From Tranquillimonas rosea (GTDB lineage: Bacteria; Pseudomonadota; Alphaproteobacteria; Rhodobacterales; Rhodobacteraceae): DNA of 60,298 bases. A program made the position numbers and the translations under genes. The notes below the pieces were generated by a model. It did no database searches. It was not told the DNA's origin and saw nothing but the letters and a program-made list of their open reading frames with translations. The stretch is from positions 1 through 60,298 of the forward strand of contig NZ_FOGU01000017.1 in the NCBI RefSeq assembly GCF_900111315.1. The letters run 5' to 3'. Positions 28,598 to 36,381 of the stretch are shown here, piece by piece (the stretch's first letter is position 1; each line of letters opens with the position of its first letter).

Positions 28598-29730
28598 TAT
28601 GCGTACTCCTTCCGGCTCGGACGGTCATGCGTCGCGCGGTCGACGAGCCGGTTCGTCGCCGTGATGACGTGCGAGAGTTCACCGGGAGAGAGTTCGGGGA
28701 ACAGTGGCAGCGAGAGCGTGTGCCGCGCATAGGATTCCGCGACCGGAAAGCGGCCGGGGCCATAGCCCAGGTCAGCATAGGCCGGTTGCAGATGCACGGG
28801 ATAGGGATAGTGGATGTTGGTCGACACGCCGTCCTCGGTCAGACCGGCGCGCAGCGCCTCGCGGTCGGACGGGAACACGGCGTAGACATGGCAGGCATGA
28901 TCCTCGCCAAAGGGGCCGAAGGCCTTGAGCAGCATCGGCGACAGGCCGGAATCGTAGGCGTTGGCGATGTTGCGCCGGGCCGCGTTCCACGCATCGATCC
29001 GCTTGAGCTTGACGCCCAGGACCGCGCCCTGGATCGCGTCCATGCGGTAGTTGTAGCCGAGCATGGCGTGGACGTAGCGTTCGGTCTGGCCCCAGTCGCG
29101 CAGTTGGCGGATCTTCTGCGCGAGGTCCGGGTCGCTGGTCGTGACGGCACCGCCTTCGCCCGCCGCGCCGAGGTTCTTGCCGGGATAGAAGCTGAAGCAG
29201 CCGAGATCACCGAACGCGCCCGCCTTGGTGCCGTTGCGCCGTGCGCCGTGGGCCTGGGCCGCATCCTCGATCACGCGCAGGCCGTGCGTCCTGGCGACGG
29301 ACAGGATCCCGTCCATGTCGGCCAGCCGGCCGTGGAAGTGCACCGGCATGATCGCCTTGGTGCGCGGCGTGATCGCGGCTTCGATCGCGGCCGGATCCAT
29401 CGTCAGCGTATCGGGGTCGACGTCGACCATGACGGGTCGGGCGCCGGCATAGAGGATCGCCGCGACCGTCGCCACGAAGGTCGTCGGGACGGTGATGACC
29501 TCGTCGCCCGGTCCGATGTCGAGCGCGAGCAGCGCGAGATGCAGCGCCGCGGTGCCGGAGCTGAGGGCGATGGCCTCGGCGGTGCCGCAATAGGCGGCGA
29601 AATCCCGTTCGAAGCGCTCCACCGGTTCACCCAGGATGTAGCCGCAGCTGCGCAGGGTGGTGAGCACGGCCTCTTCGAGCTCGTCGGCGATGCCGGCATA
29701 CTGGCGTTGAAGATCGAGGAACGGGATCAT
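28597..29730 (-). CDS. DegT-family aminotransferase, WlbE/QdtB-like
   Basis: A 377-residue PLP enzyme starting MIPFLDLQRQYAGI, the beginning typical of 3-aminotransferases (WlbE, WbpE, QdtB). Other motifs are LSSGTAALHLALLALDIG, PVHFHGRLADMD, VIEDAAQAHGA and the PLP lysine in FSFYPGKNLGAAGEGGAV. Together with the oxidoreductase before it and the acetyltransferase before that, it fits the pathway that makes a 3-amino-3-deoxy sugar nucleotide, for example UDP-diacetamido-glucuronate. Its ATG overlaps the oxidoreductase stop (ATGA at 29727-29730). Confidence 0.9.
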   Translation of the reverse strand: MIPFLDLQRQYAGIADELEEAVLTTLRSCGYILGEPVERFERDFAAYCGTAEAIALSSGTAALHLALLALDIGPGDEVITVPTTFVATVAAILYAGARPVMVDVDPDTLTMDPAAIEAAITPRTKAIMPVHFHGRLADMDGILSVARTHGLRVIEDAAQAHGARRNGTKAGAFGDLGCFSFYPGKNLGAAGEGGAVTTSDPDLAQKIRQLRDWGQTERYVHAMLGYNYRMDAIQGAVLGVKLKRIDAWNAARRNIANAYDSGLSPMLLKAFGPFGEDHACHVYAVFPSDREALRAGLTEDGVSTNIHYPYPVHLQPAYADLGYGPGRFPVAESYARHTLSLPLFPELSPGELSHVITATNRLVDRATHDRPSRKEYA

Positions 29731-30746
29731 GACGCCACCTTCAGGCTGACGAGGTCGACGGGATGGCCGCGCAGCTCGGTCGAGCGGGACGCGGCGGCGA
29801 GCATCTCGACGACGCGCAGTCCGCCGACACCGTCGGTGATCGGCGTATCGCCTGTGTCGATGCAGCGGACGAACTCTTCCGTCTCGGAAACGAGCGCTTC
29901 CTTGGTCGAAAGGGCCGGGGCATGCATGTCGCCCAGCCGGTAGGACACGAGATGGGCGTAGTCGTCCTGGCCCTTCACGGCGCCGCGGTCGTAGATCTTG
30001 ACCTTCTCGCTGGCCTGCATGTCGTCGTAGATGACCATCTTCTTGCTGCCGCCGATCAGGGTCTGGCGGATCTTCACCGGCGCGAGCCAGTTCACGTTGA
30101 GATGGGCCATCGCGCCGCACTCGTAGTGGACGGTCAGGTGCGCCATGTTCTCGGGGCTGTTGCTGAGGAAGCCCGCCGCGCTGGCCGAGATCGCCGCGGG
30201 CTTGCTCTCGAACAGGTGGTCCATGATCGCGAAGTCGTGGACGGCGAGGTCCCAGATCACGTTCACGTCGCGCTGGAACAGCCCGAGATTCACGCGGGTG
30301 GAGTCATAGTAGTAGATGTCCCCCAGTTCGCGTGAGTGGATCAGCTTCGAGATCGCCTGTATCGCACCGGTATAGACGAAGGTGTGGTCGACCATCAGCG
30401 TCAGGCCGCGCCGCTGGGCCTCGTCCACGAGGCGCGAGGCATTGGCGACGGTTTCGGCCATCGGTTTCTCGACGACGACGTGCTTGCCGGCTTGCAGCGC
30501 CGCCAGTGCCAGTGGGTAATGCGTGTTGACCGGCGTGGCGATCATCACGGCGTCGATCTGCGGCGAGCGGATCATCTCCATGATGTCGGTGGTCAGCGCG
30601 GCCGCGGGATGGCGCAGCGACGCGCGCTTCAGCGCGGCGTCGGACATGTCCGCGATCATCTCGACCCGTGCCGCGCCGCTTTCCGCGACCGCACGCGCAA
30701 GGTTGGGGCCCCAGTAGCCGTATCCGGCGATGCCGATCCTGATCAT
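29727..30746 (-). CDS. Gfo/Idh/MocA oxidoreductase, WlbA-like
   Basis: A 339-residue NAD-dependent enzyme. IRIGIAGYGYWGPNLARAV is the nucleotide-binding start, with VEKPMAETVANASRLVDEA (the EKP catalytic lysine) and VIWDLAVHDFAIMDHLF (the conserved HD). The GYWGPN start and the neighbours resemble WlbA/WbpB, which oxidises C3 of UDP-GlcNAc-uronate before transamination. It overlaps both neighbours by ATGA. The dehydrogenase that would make the uronate substrate is not in the window. Confidence 0.88.
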   Translation of the reverse strand: MIRIGIAGYGYWGPNLARAVAESGAARVEMIADMSDAALKRASLRHPAAALTTDIMEMIRSPQIDAVMIATPVNTHYPLALAALQAGKHVVVEKPMAETVANASRLVDEAQRRGLTLMVDHTFVYTGAIQAISKLIHSRELGDIYYYDSTRVNLGLFQRDVNVIWDLAVHDFAIMDHLFESKPAAISASAAGFLSNSPENMAHLTVHYECGAMAHLNVNWLAPVKIRQTLIGGSKKMVIYDDMQASEKVKIYDRGAVKGQDDYAHLVSYRLGDMHAPALSTKEALVSETEEFVRCIDTGDTPITDGVGGLRVVEMLAAASRSTELRGHPVDLVSLKVAS

Positions 30747-31297
30747 GACAGCCCCACGATGTTGTCTGGTTGCGAAGTGGCGCCCGCATCCCGGGGCGCG
30801 CGATGGCGCACGTCGCCGACCACCCGCGCCGGGTTGCCGGCGACGATGGCGAAGTCGGGGACGTCGCGGGTGACGACGGCACCGGCGCCGACAAGCGCGT
30901 GGGATCCGATGGTGATCCCGCCAAGGATCGTGGCATTCGAGCCGAGCGCCGCGCCCTCGCGAACCAGAACCGGTGCGCACTCCCAGTCGTCGCCGCCCTT
31001 GAGGCTGCCGTCGGGGGTGGTGCTGGCGGGGAAGAGGTCATTGGTGAACATGACCCCGTGCCCGACGAAGACCTCGTCCTCGAGCGTCACCCCCTCGCAC
31101 AGGAAACTGTGCGACGAGACCTTGCAGCGGGCCCCGACGACGCAGCCGGACTGGATTTCGACGAAGGGGCCGATCCTGGTCTCGGAGCCGATGCTGCACC
31201 CGTACAGGTTGACCAGCTCCGGCTGGAAAATGCGCGCGTCCGGCGCGATGTCACAATCCTTTTGGGGCAAGTGACCGATCTCCGAAATAAATGACAT
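30743..31297 (-). CDS. Hexapeptide N-acetyltransferase, WlbB-like
   Basis: A 184-residue left-handed beta-helix protein. It has NLYGCSIGSETRIGPFVEIQ, HSFLCEGVTLEDEVFVGHGV and NDLFPAS, and ends with AIVAGNPARVVG. The HSFLCEGV and FTND segments match the WlbB/WbpD group that acetylates the 3-amino group of UDP-amino-uronates. It is the first gene of the five-gene operon. The start is the ATG at 31297 or a TTG just before it; no good ribosome site is visible. The AT-rich stretch at 31240-31350 probably carries the operon promoter. Confidence 0.86.
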   Translation of the reverse strand: MSFISEIGHLPQKDCDIAPDARIFQPELVNLYGCSIGSETRIGPFVEIQSGCVVGARCKVSSHSFLCEGVTLEDEVFVGHGVMFTNDLFPASTTPDGSLKGGDDWECAPVLVREGAALGSNATILGGITIGSHALVGAGAVVTRDVPDFAIVAGNPARVVGDVRHRAPRDAGATSQPDNIVGLS

Positions 31298-31501
31298 CAA
31301 ATGGCTGAAGACGCAGAGGCCTCTTCACGAGCCGACTTTAATGTCTTCGGGATCCTGGAAAATCGGGCCAATCGGTCAGTCACGCTCATCCGAAGGCGCG
31401 GAGACGGTCCTGGGCATTGGCCTTTCGGTGAAAGGCGCCCGGTGCAAGGGTCCGTCTTCACCCAATAGACGAGGGCGGCGGGCCCCGCGGGGCCGCGGAC
31501 G

Positions 31502-31534
31502 AAAAAAGGCGCCCCCGGAGAATCCGGAAGCGCC
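31502..31534 (-). terminator. Rho-independent terminator of the beta-helix/DUF4082 gene
   Basis: Read leftward: GGCGC-TT-CCGG, short loop, CCGG-GG-GCGCC, then TTTTTT (A-run at 31502-31507). It lies 50 bases after the stop at 31585 and is the clearest terminator in the window. It also shields the promoter of the leftward sugar operon. Confidence 0.85.
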
Positions 31535-31545
31535 AGTATGGGAAT

Positions 31546-31571
31546 CCGGCGCCCGATCGGGCGGGCGCCGG
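31546..31571. terminator. Second hairpin just after the beta-helix/DUF4082 gene
   Basis: CCGGCGCCCG, six-base loop, CGGGCGCCGG: a perfect ten-base stem directly after the stop codon, ahead of the T-tailed terminator. It may stabilise the 3' end of the messenger. Confidence 0.5.
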
Positions 31572-31584
31572 AGGCAGTTCGGCG

Positions 31585-34500
31585 TCAGGCCATCGCGTCG
31601 TCTGCGTCCGACTTGGCCGCGACGATCTGGCCCACGTCCATGCCGGCGTACCCGACGCTCTCTTCGACGTGGAAGGTTTCCGCGTCGTTCGAGGTCTCTT
31701 CGCGAACGCGCAACTCGGCCTGGTCGCTTTCGATCGAGGCGACTTCCAGCGTGGCGGGGTTGCCGCCGTTGGTGGTCTGCATGTCGGCCAGGAAGGCGAA
31801 CTCGTCGTTGGCGAAGCTGTCCTCGAAACCGAGGTCGCTCCAGGTGTCGTTGACGCCACCCTTGACGCCGGCCATGCTGCCGTTCGAGGCGCGACCGCCG
31901 GTATCGACCGCGATCCAGTCGAAGGCCTCGCCCGAGACCGAGCCGTTCGCCGCCTCCTGGTCGGACATCGACACCTTGAAGCCGTCGGACGAGACGCCGT
32001 CGACCCGCTCGGTCACGGCGCGACCGTTCTCGTCACCGGAGACCTGCGCGAACACGGCCGGCGTGTCGCCGAACGCCCCGTCGAAGGAGACGTCGCTCCA
32101 GCCGCCATCGCCCGAGCCGTGGCCGGCCGTGACGGTGCGGCCATCCTCGAGCGTGTGGGTGCCGGCTTCCACCGCGACCCAGCTCAGGGTCTCGGAGACG
32201 TGGCTGCCGTCCTGGTAGTCCCACTCGTCCATCTGGAACTCGAACCCGGTGTCGGTCACGTTGCGCACGCGGACGATCTCGGGCTGCGCGCCGTTCGATG
32301 TCATGGTGCTCATGACCACCGCCGGATCGTCGAGCTCCTGGCCGAACGAGACCTGGTGCCACTGGTCGGGGCCCGACTGCTGCACCGTCACCGTGTCCGC
32401 TTCGCCGATCACGTCCGAGCTACTGCCGCTATCCGGCGAGACATCCGACGAGCCGCCCTGGTCGACGACGAGGTCGATCCAGTAGTTGCTGGCCTTGTAT
32501 GTCTGGCTCGGGGCGTCGTCGGCCGAGTTGGTGTAGGCGTACACGCCGGCGTTTTCACCGATCGAGATCGGGCCTTCGTTGCTGGACCCGGTGAAGTACT
32601 CCTCGCTGACCGAGTACTTGCCGCTCTCGGTGAAGTACGAGGCCGTGTAGGTCTCGCCCGCTTCGAGGTCGACCGCGGTGTCGAACGCGACTTCCTGCCA
32701 GCCTTCCGACGTCAGGTTGTCGGCGTCGGTCCGCGCGACAAGCTCACCGTCGGAGTTCCAGAGGCTTACGTGCTGAACGCCGGTATTGTCCGCGCTCTTG
32801 TAGAAACGCACCGCATCCAGCGTCGCGTCCTCTTTGGCCGTGAACTCGAGCCCCAGCTCGACCGACTTGCCATCGGGATCGGTGATCGTCTCGGGCGTAG
32901 CGCCCTCGTCCCACAGGCTGAAGGTCTCGCCGTCGCCACCGGAATTGTCGGCGGAATCGTCGTCGCCGTCGCTTCCACCGGTGTCACCACCGTCGGATCC
33001 ACCGGTGTCACCGTCATCGGTGCCGCCGGTATCGCCACCGTCGGATCCGCCGGTGCTTCCACCATCGGAGCCGCCACCGTCAGTCCCGCCGTCGTCCGCC
33101 GCGGTCGTGTCGACCGTCACCGAAGCGTTGTCGGTCCCGCCGTTGCCGTCGGAAACGGTGTAGTTGAAGCTGGTCTCGCCCGACGCCGAGGCGGAGGGCG
33201 TGAAGACGATCGCGCCATTGTCGTTCATCTCGACGCTGCCGCCGTTGCCGGACGACACGTCGGTGATGGTGAGCGAGTCATCGTCCGGGTCGCCGTCGTT
33301 CTGAAGCAGGGCACCCGCCTGGATCGTCAGGGACTCGCCGGCCGTCGTCGTGCCGGCCTCGTCATCCTGCGCATTCGGCGCGGCATTGGTCGGCTCCGGT
33401 TCCGGCTCGGGCTGGGAGCCGCCGCCGCCCGATCCGCCTGAGCCTTCCTCATAGGGGCCCAGGTCGACCGCGCCGTCGACCACACGCGCACCGCCGTCCA
33501 GATCGTTCTCGGGCAGGCCGAAGGAGTCGGTGCCCGCGTTGATCGCCGGCGAGTCGCCCGCCAGCGCGAAGTTGACGCCCGGGTTCACGAACTCGGGGTT
33601 CACGCCAAGCAGGTTGCCGTTGGCTTCGGTCGGACCCGCGTTGCCGCCGTCGGTCCGAACCGACGCCTGGCCGGGCGTGCCGTTGAACGTCAGGTTGTTC
33701 GACCAGGTGACGTTGTCGTTGGTGTAGCCACCGTAGGACGTGCTGTCGATCGCGGTGTTGTTGCTGTTCACCGAAGGATCGGCGACGGCGATGTTGTTGA
33801 CGAACGTGTTGTCGCTGGACTGCGAGTTGCTGATCTCGCCGCGCCACGTGCCGCTGTTCTGGTCGTCCTGGTTGTTGTGCCAGGCGGTATTGTTCTTGAC
33901 CGTTACGTTGTCGCTCCAGACCACCTGCACGCCCTTGCCGCCGTTCTGGTAGACGAGGTTGTTCTCGACCAGCGTGGGGAAGGTGTAGTTGGGGAAGCCG
34001 TCGGTCTGCGTGCTCTGGAAATCATCGATGATGATCCCGTTGCCGTCGGTGTGCTGACCGGTTTGTGTGATGTTGTCGTAAGAGACGTTGTCCTTGATGA
34101 CGGTCCGGAAGCCTTCGGTCTCGGTGTCGCCGGTGATGTTCCGGTTCTGGTAGATCGAAATGCCGGAGAACCAACCGTCGCTGGCGTTGCCATAGGTCGT
34201 GTTGCCCTCGACTCGAATGAACTCCGACCAGTTGAACTGAATGCCGGATTCGCCGCTGTCGTGGGCGATGTTGTTCAGGACCTCGATGTGGTGGACATCG
34301 TTCGCCTCGATGCCGTCACCACCGTTGCCCGTGATGTCGAAACCGTCGATCGTCACATAGTTGTCGTTGATGCTGACGGCGTTATAGGCCGATGAAGGGG
34401 GGCGGATCAGCGCCTCCCCGGGCACCTCCGACCGCAGGGTCACATTGCCGGCGGCCGAGCCGCCCGCGTTGATATTGACCTGCTCGTTGTAGGTCCCGGG

Positions 34501-34626
34501 TCGAACAACGACCTCGTCTCCAGGCTCAAGGCCCGAGTTCAATGCATGGTTGATCGTGCGGAAGGGGTCATCCGAATTGCCGACCCCACTGTCGCTGCCG
34601 TCGGTTGCGACGTAGTAGATTGCCAT
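31585..34626 (-). CDS. Secreted beta-helix protein with DUF4082 and lectin-like repeats
   Basis: A 1013-residue protein with no signal peptide. Residues 1 to about 390 form a right-handed parallel beta-helix (YYVATDGSDSGVGNSDDPF start, then many Asn-rich turns, ending DLGPYEEG). A cadherin/VCBS-like domain follows (about 410-508), then a Gly/Ser/Asp linker, one DUF4082 domain (about 565-720, ending NYWIDLVV), and a C-terminal part with two related beta-sandwich units (about 728-1012) resembling H-type lectin-like modules. Beta-helices of this kind often bind or cut polysaccharide. The start MAIYY at 34626 is chosen because the open 35 codons before it are unlike the family. It is probably exported by type I secretion to the cell surface. 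Confidence 0.82.
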   Translation of the reverse strand: MAIYYVATDGSDSGVGNSDDPFRTINHALNSGLEPGDEVVVRPGTYNEQVNINAGGSAAGNVTLRSEVPGEALIRPPSSAYNAVSINDNYVTIDGFDITGNGGDGIEANDVHHIEVLNNIAHDSGESGIQFNWSEFIRVEGNTTYGNASDGWFSGISIYQNRNITGDTETEGFRTVIKDNVSYDNITQTGQHTDGNGIIIDDFQSTQTDGFPNYTFPTLVENNLVYQNGGKGVQVVWSDNVTVKNNTAWHNNQDDQNSGTWRGEISNSQSSDNTFVNNIAVADPSVNSNNTAIDSTSYGGYTNDNVTWSNNLTFNGTPGQASVRTDGGNAGPTEANGNLLGVNPEFVNPGVNFALAGDSPAINAGTDSFGLPENDLDGGARVVDGAVDLGPYEEGSGGSGGGGSQPEPEPEPTNAAPNAQDDEAGTTTAGESLTIQAGALLQNDGDPDDDSLTITDVSSGNGGSVEMNDNGAIVFTPSASASGETSFNYTVSDGNGGTDNASVTVDTTAADDGGTDGGGSDGGSTGGSDGGDTGGTDDGDTGGSDGGDTGGSDGDDDSADNSGGDGETFSLWDEGATPETITDPDGKSVELGLEFTAKEDATLDAVRFYKSADNTGVQHVSLWNSDGELVARTDADNLTSEGWQEVAFDTAVDLEAGETYTASYFTESGKYSVSEEYFTGSSNEGPISIGENAGVYAYTNSADDAPSQTYKASNYWIDLVVDQGGSSDVSPDSGSSSDVIGEADTVTVQQSGPDQWHQVSFGQELDDPAVVMSTMTSNGAQPEIVRVRNVTDTGFEFQMDEWDYQDGSHVSETLSWVAVEAGTHTLEDGRTVTAGHGSGDGGWSDVSFDGAFGDTPAVFAQVSGDENGRAVTERVDGVSSDGFKVSMSDQEAANGSVSGEAFDWIAVDTGGRASNGSMAGVKGGVNDTWSDLGFEDSFANDEFAFLADMQTTNGGNPATLEVASIESDQAELRVREETSNDAETFHVEESVGYAGMDVGQIVAAKSDADDAMA
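32975..33070 (-). repeat. Four tandem 24-bp units encoding a Gly/Ser/Asp linker
   Basis: Four imperfect copies at 32975, 32999, 33023 and 33047. Each encodes an eight-residue SDGGDTGG-like unit in the linker of the DUF4082 protein. The number of units is likely to vary among strains. Confidence 0.75.
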
Positions 34627-35230
34627 CGATCTGGTGCCTTTTTCCTGTGGCTGCTTTTCACAAGCTCGCAGTGAAAGGGAATATCTTCGGGGCGGAAGGC
34701 AGGCCAAGGGTCCCGGGAGGCGTCTCGACAAGGGCCGGCGACCGTCTGCCGAGACTTATGTCTAGGACGTCCCGGGTTCGACGCGAGCCGCCCAAAATTT
34801 CGCGTTATGGTAGAATGTCTTGACCGGCCACGGGCTTAATCAGCGGGATCTCGCAACTTTCGCGGTGTTGCTAAACAGGGCTTTTGGACCGGATTCCGTG
34901 ACGAAACGAGGGTGCCGCGATTTCTCATGTCGACTCCGTAGTTTACGTGCCTCGCGGTGGAAAAGCGAGTTCTGCGCAGAGTTTCGCCTACTCTTGTCCG
35001 AGAGGTTTCGAAAAACTTAATTTATCAGTTTGAGCGCGTCCCTTCCGCCTCCTGCCAGCCGGAATCCGCCATACGCCGAATTGGCGTAGTGACTTTGCCG
35101 ATCGAAGTAGAGGGGCGATTCCCGCAGGGCGGGTTCGCATTGTTCGGTCCGTGAGTGCGTCTAGACCGGTGCCGCCATTCGGCTCTAGGGCGGCCTCGAT
35201 GTGCGCATCGCTCGTCCCCCGCGCTCCCGA
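34627..35230. other. 604-base region without a recognisable gene
   Basis: It is less GC-rich than the flanking genes, especially 34990-35035. Short open frames inside look non-coding. A hairpin TACGCC-GAATT-GGCGTA lies at 35072-35088 and may be an operator or RNA element. The left end should contain the promoter of the leftward DUF4082 gene. Confidence 0.5.
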
Positions 35231-36061
35231 TCAGGCCGGCGGCTGCGAGCCGGGGTCCGGAAACCTTCGTAGCCCGGTGCGCTGCAGCGCCAGCAGTGCG
35301 AGGTATCGGGGCACCACGCGCAGGTATCTGCGCCACAGGCGCCGCGGCTCGGCGGCCAGCCTGAATGCCCATTCCAGCCCGGCCCGCTGAAGCCGGGCCG
35401 GTGCCTGTCGCACGTTTCCCGCGTGGAAATCGAACGCCGCGCCTACGCCGAGCAGGACGGGGGCCTCGAGACGGTGACGCATTCGGGCCATCCATCGTTC
35501 CTGTTTCGGTGCGCTGAGACCCACCCAGACAAGGTCGGGAGCCGCGGCGTTGATGCGGCGGGCGACGTCTGCTTCCTCGGTCTCGGTCAGGGGGCGGAAA
35601 GGCGGGGAATAGCTGCCGACGATGCGCGCCCTGGGTGATTTCCGCGTGAGCGCGGCCTCGAGCTTGGCCAGCGTTCCGGGTGTCGCGCCATATAGATAGT
35701 GGCGCAGCCCGTTGAGCTGTCCGCGCTCGATCAGGGCGAGCATCAGGTCGGGACCATAGACCCGGCCGGCCTCGGCATGGCCCCGTCGGCGCAATTCCCA
35801 GACCAGCGGCATCCCGTCGGGCGTGACGAGGAGCGCGTTGTTGAAGGCCTCCCGGAGGGCGGGGTCGCCCTGACAGTCGACCAGCCCATGCGCGCCCGCT
35901 ACGCAGACATAGCCGCGCTCGCGCCGGACCACCGCGTCCTCGATGCGGCGGACGGCCTCCGGCAGGTTCAGCGCCGAGACCTTCACTCCCAGCAGGTTGA
36001 TCGTCGCGGCGCGGTCAGGGGCGCCGGCGTGCGGGGCCGTGTCGAGTTGGGTACCGTCCAT
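35231..36061 (-). CDS. WecG/TagA/CpsF-family glycosyltransferase (GT26)
   Basis: A 276-residue enzyme. INLLGVKVSALNLPEAVRRI opens the fold; NALLVTPDGMPLVWELRRRG carries the catalytic Asp region and DLVWVGLSAPKQERWMARM is the GT26 hallmark. The family transfers N-acetylmannosaminuronate or related sugars to the lipid-linked acceptor at the membrane; here it probably adds a second sugar to the primer made by the ExoY/WbaP-like enzyme. The ATG at 36061 has GAGG upstream; an alternative start at 36118 is open. It is monocistronic and distant from the other transferase genes. Confidence 0.88.
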   Translation of the reverse strand: MDGTQLDTAPHAGAPDRAATINLLGVKVSALNLPEAVRRIEDAVVRRERGYVCVAGAHGLVDCQGDPALREAFNNALLVTPDGMPLVWELRRRGHAEAGRVYGPDLMLALIERGQLNGLRHYLYGATPGTLAKLEAALTRKSPRARIVGSYSPPFRPLTETEEADVARRINAAAPDLVWVGLSAPKQERWMARMRHRLEAPVLLGVGAAFDFHAGNVRQAPARLQRAGLEWAFRLAAEPRRLWRRYLRVVPRYLALLALQRTGLRRFPDPGSQPPA

Positions 36062-36381
36062 CACCAGTCCTCTTCCGAAGTGACCGGCAGAGAATAGAAG
36101 ACGCGGCTGTCCGATCACTTCGGCAGATCGGATAGGGCAGCTTGCCCGAACTGCGCCGAAGGGCGTATCGCGGCGCGTTCAGACAGGCATTGACGGCAGG
36201 TCAAACCTTTCGGTGCCAACATCGAAAGAAGCTTTCGGTACGGGAAACCTTACCCTTCGTAATATTGCGGGAAAGGCGAAAATTGGGTAATACTGCAACC
36301 ATTACGAGAGCAGGCCCTCTGTATTTTTAGTGGTCCGGCGCCGGGTATGGCGCGTTCAATTGCAGCAATAAGGATACTCCA
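36062..36381. promoter_or_regulatory. AT-rich divergent regulatory region
   Basis: This 320-base gap separates the GT26 gene from the peroxidase gene. It contains TTGAC-GGCAG-GTCAA (36190-36204) and two near-identical ten-base words, GTAATATTGC (36259-36268) and GTAATACTGC (36287-36296), 28 bases apart. Both are suitable binding sites for a regulator of the peroxidase gene. No small gene is convincing. Confidence 0.4.

Noticed and set aside
31546..31571. Operator for the leftward sugar operon
   Set aside because: It lies directly after the beta-helix gene stop, about 250 bases upstream of the operon start, and behind a clear terminator, so a 3'-end role is more likely.
32975..33070. CRISPR-like array
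   Set aside because: The repeats are contiguous, without spacers, and encode a protein linker in frame.
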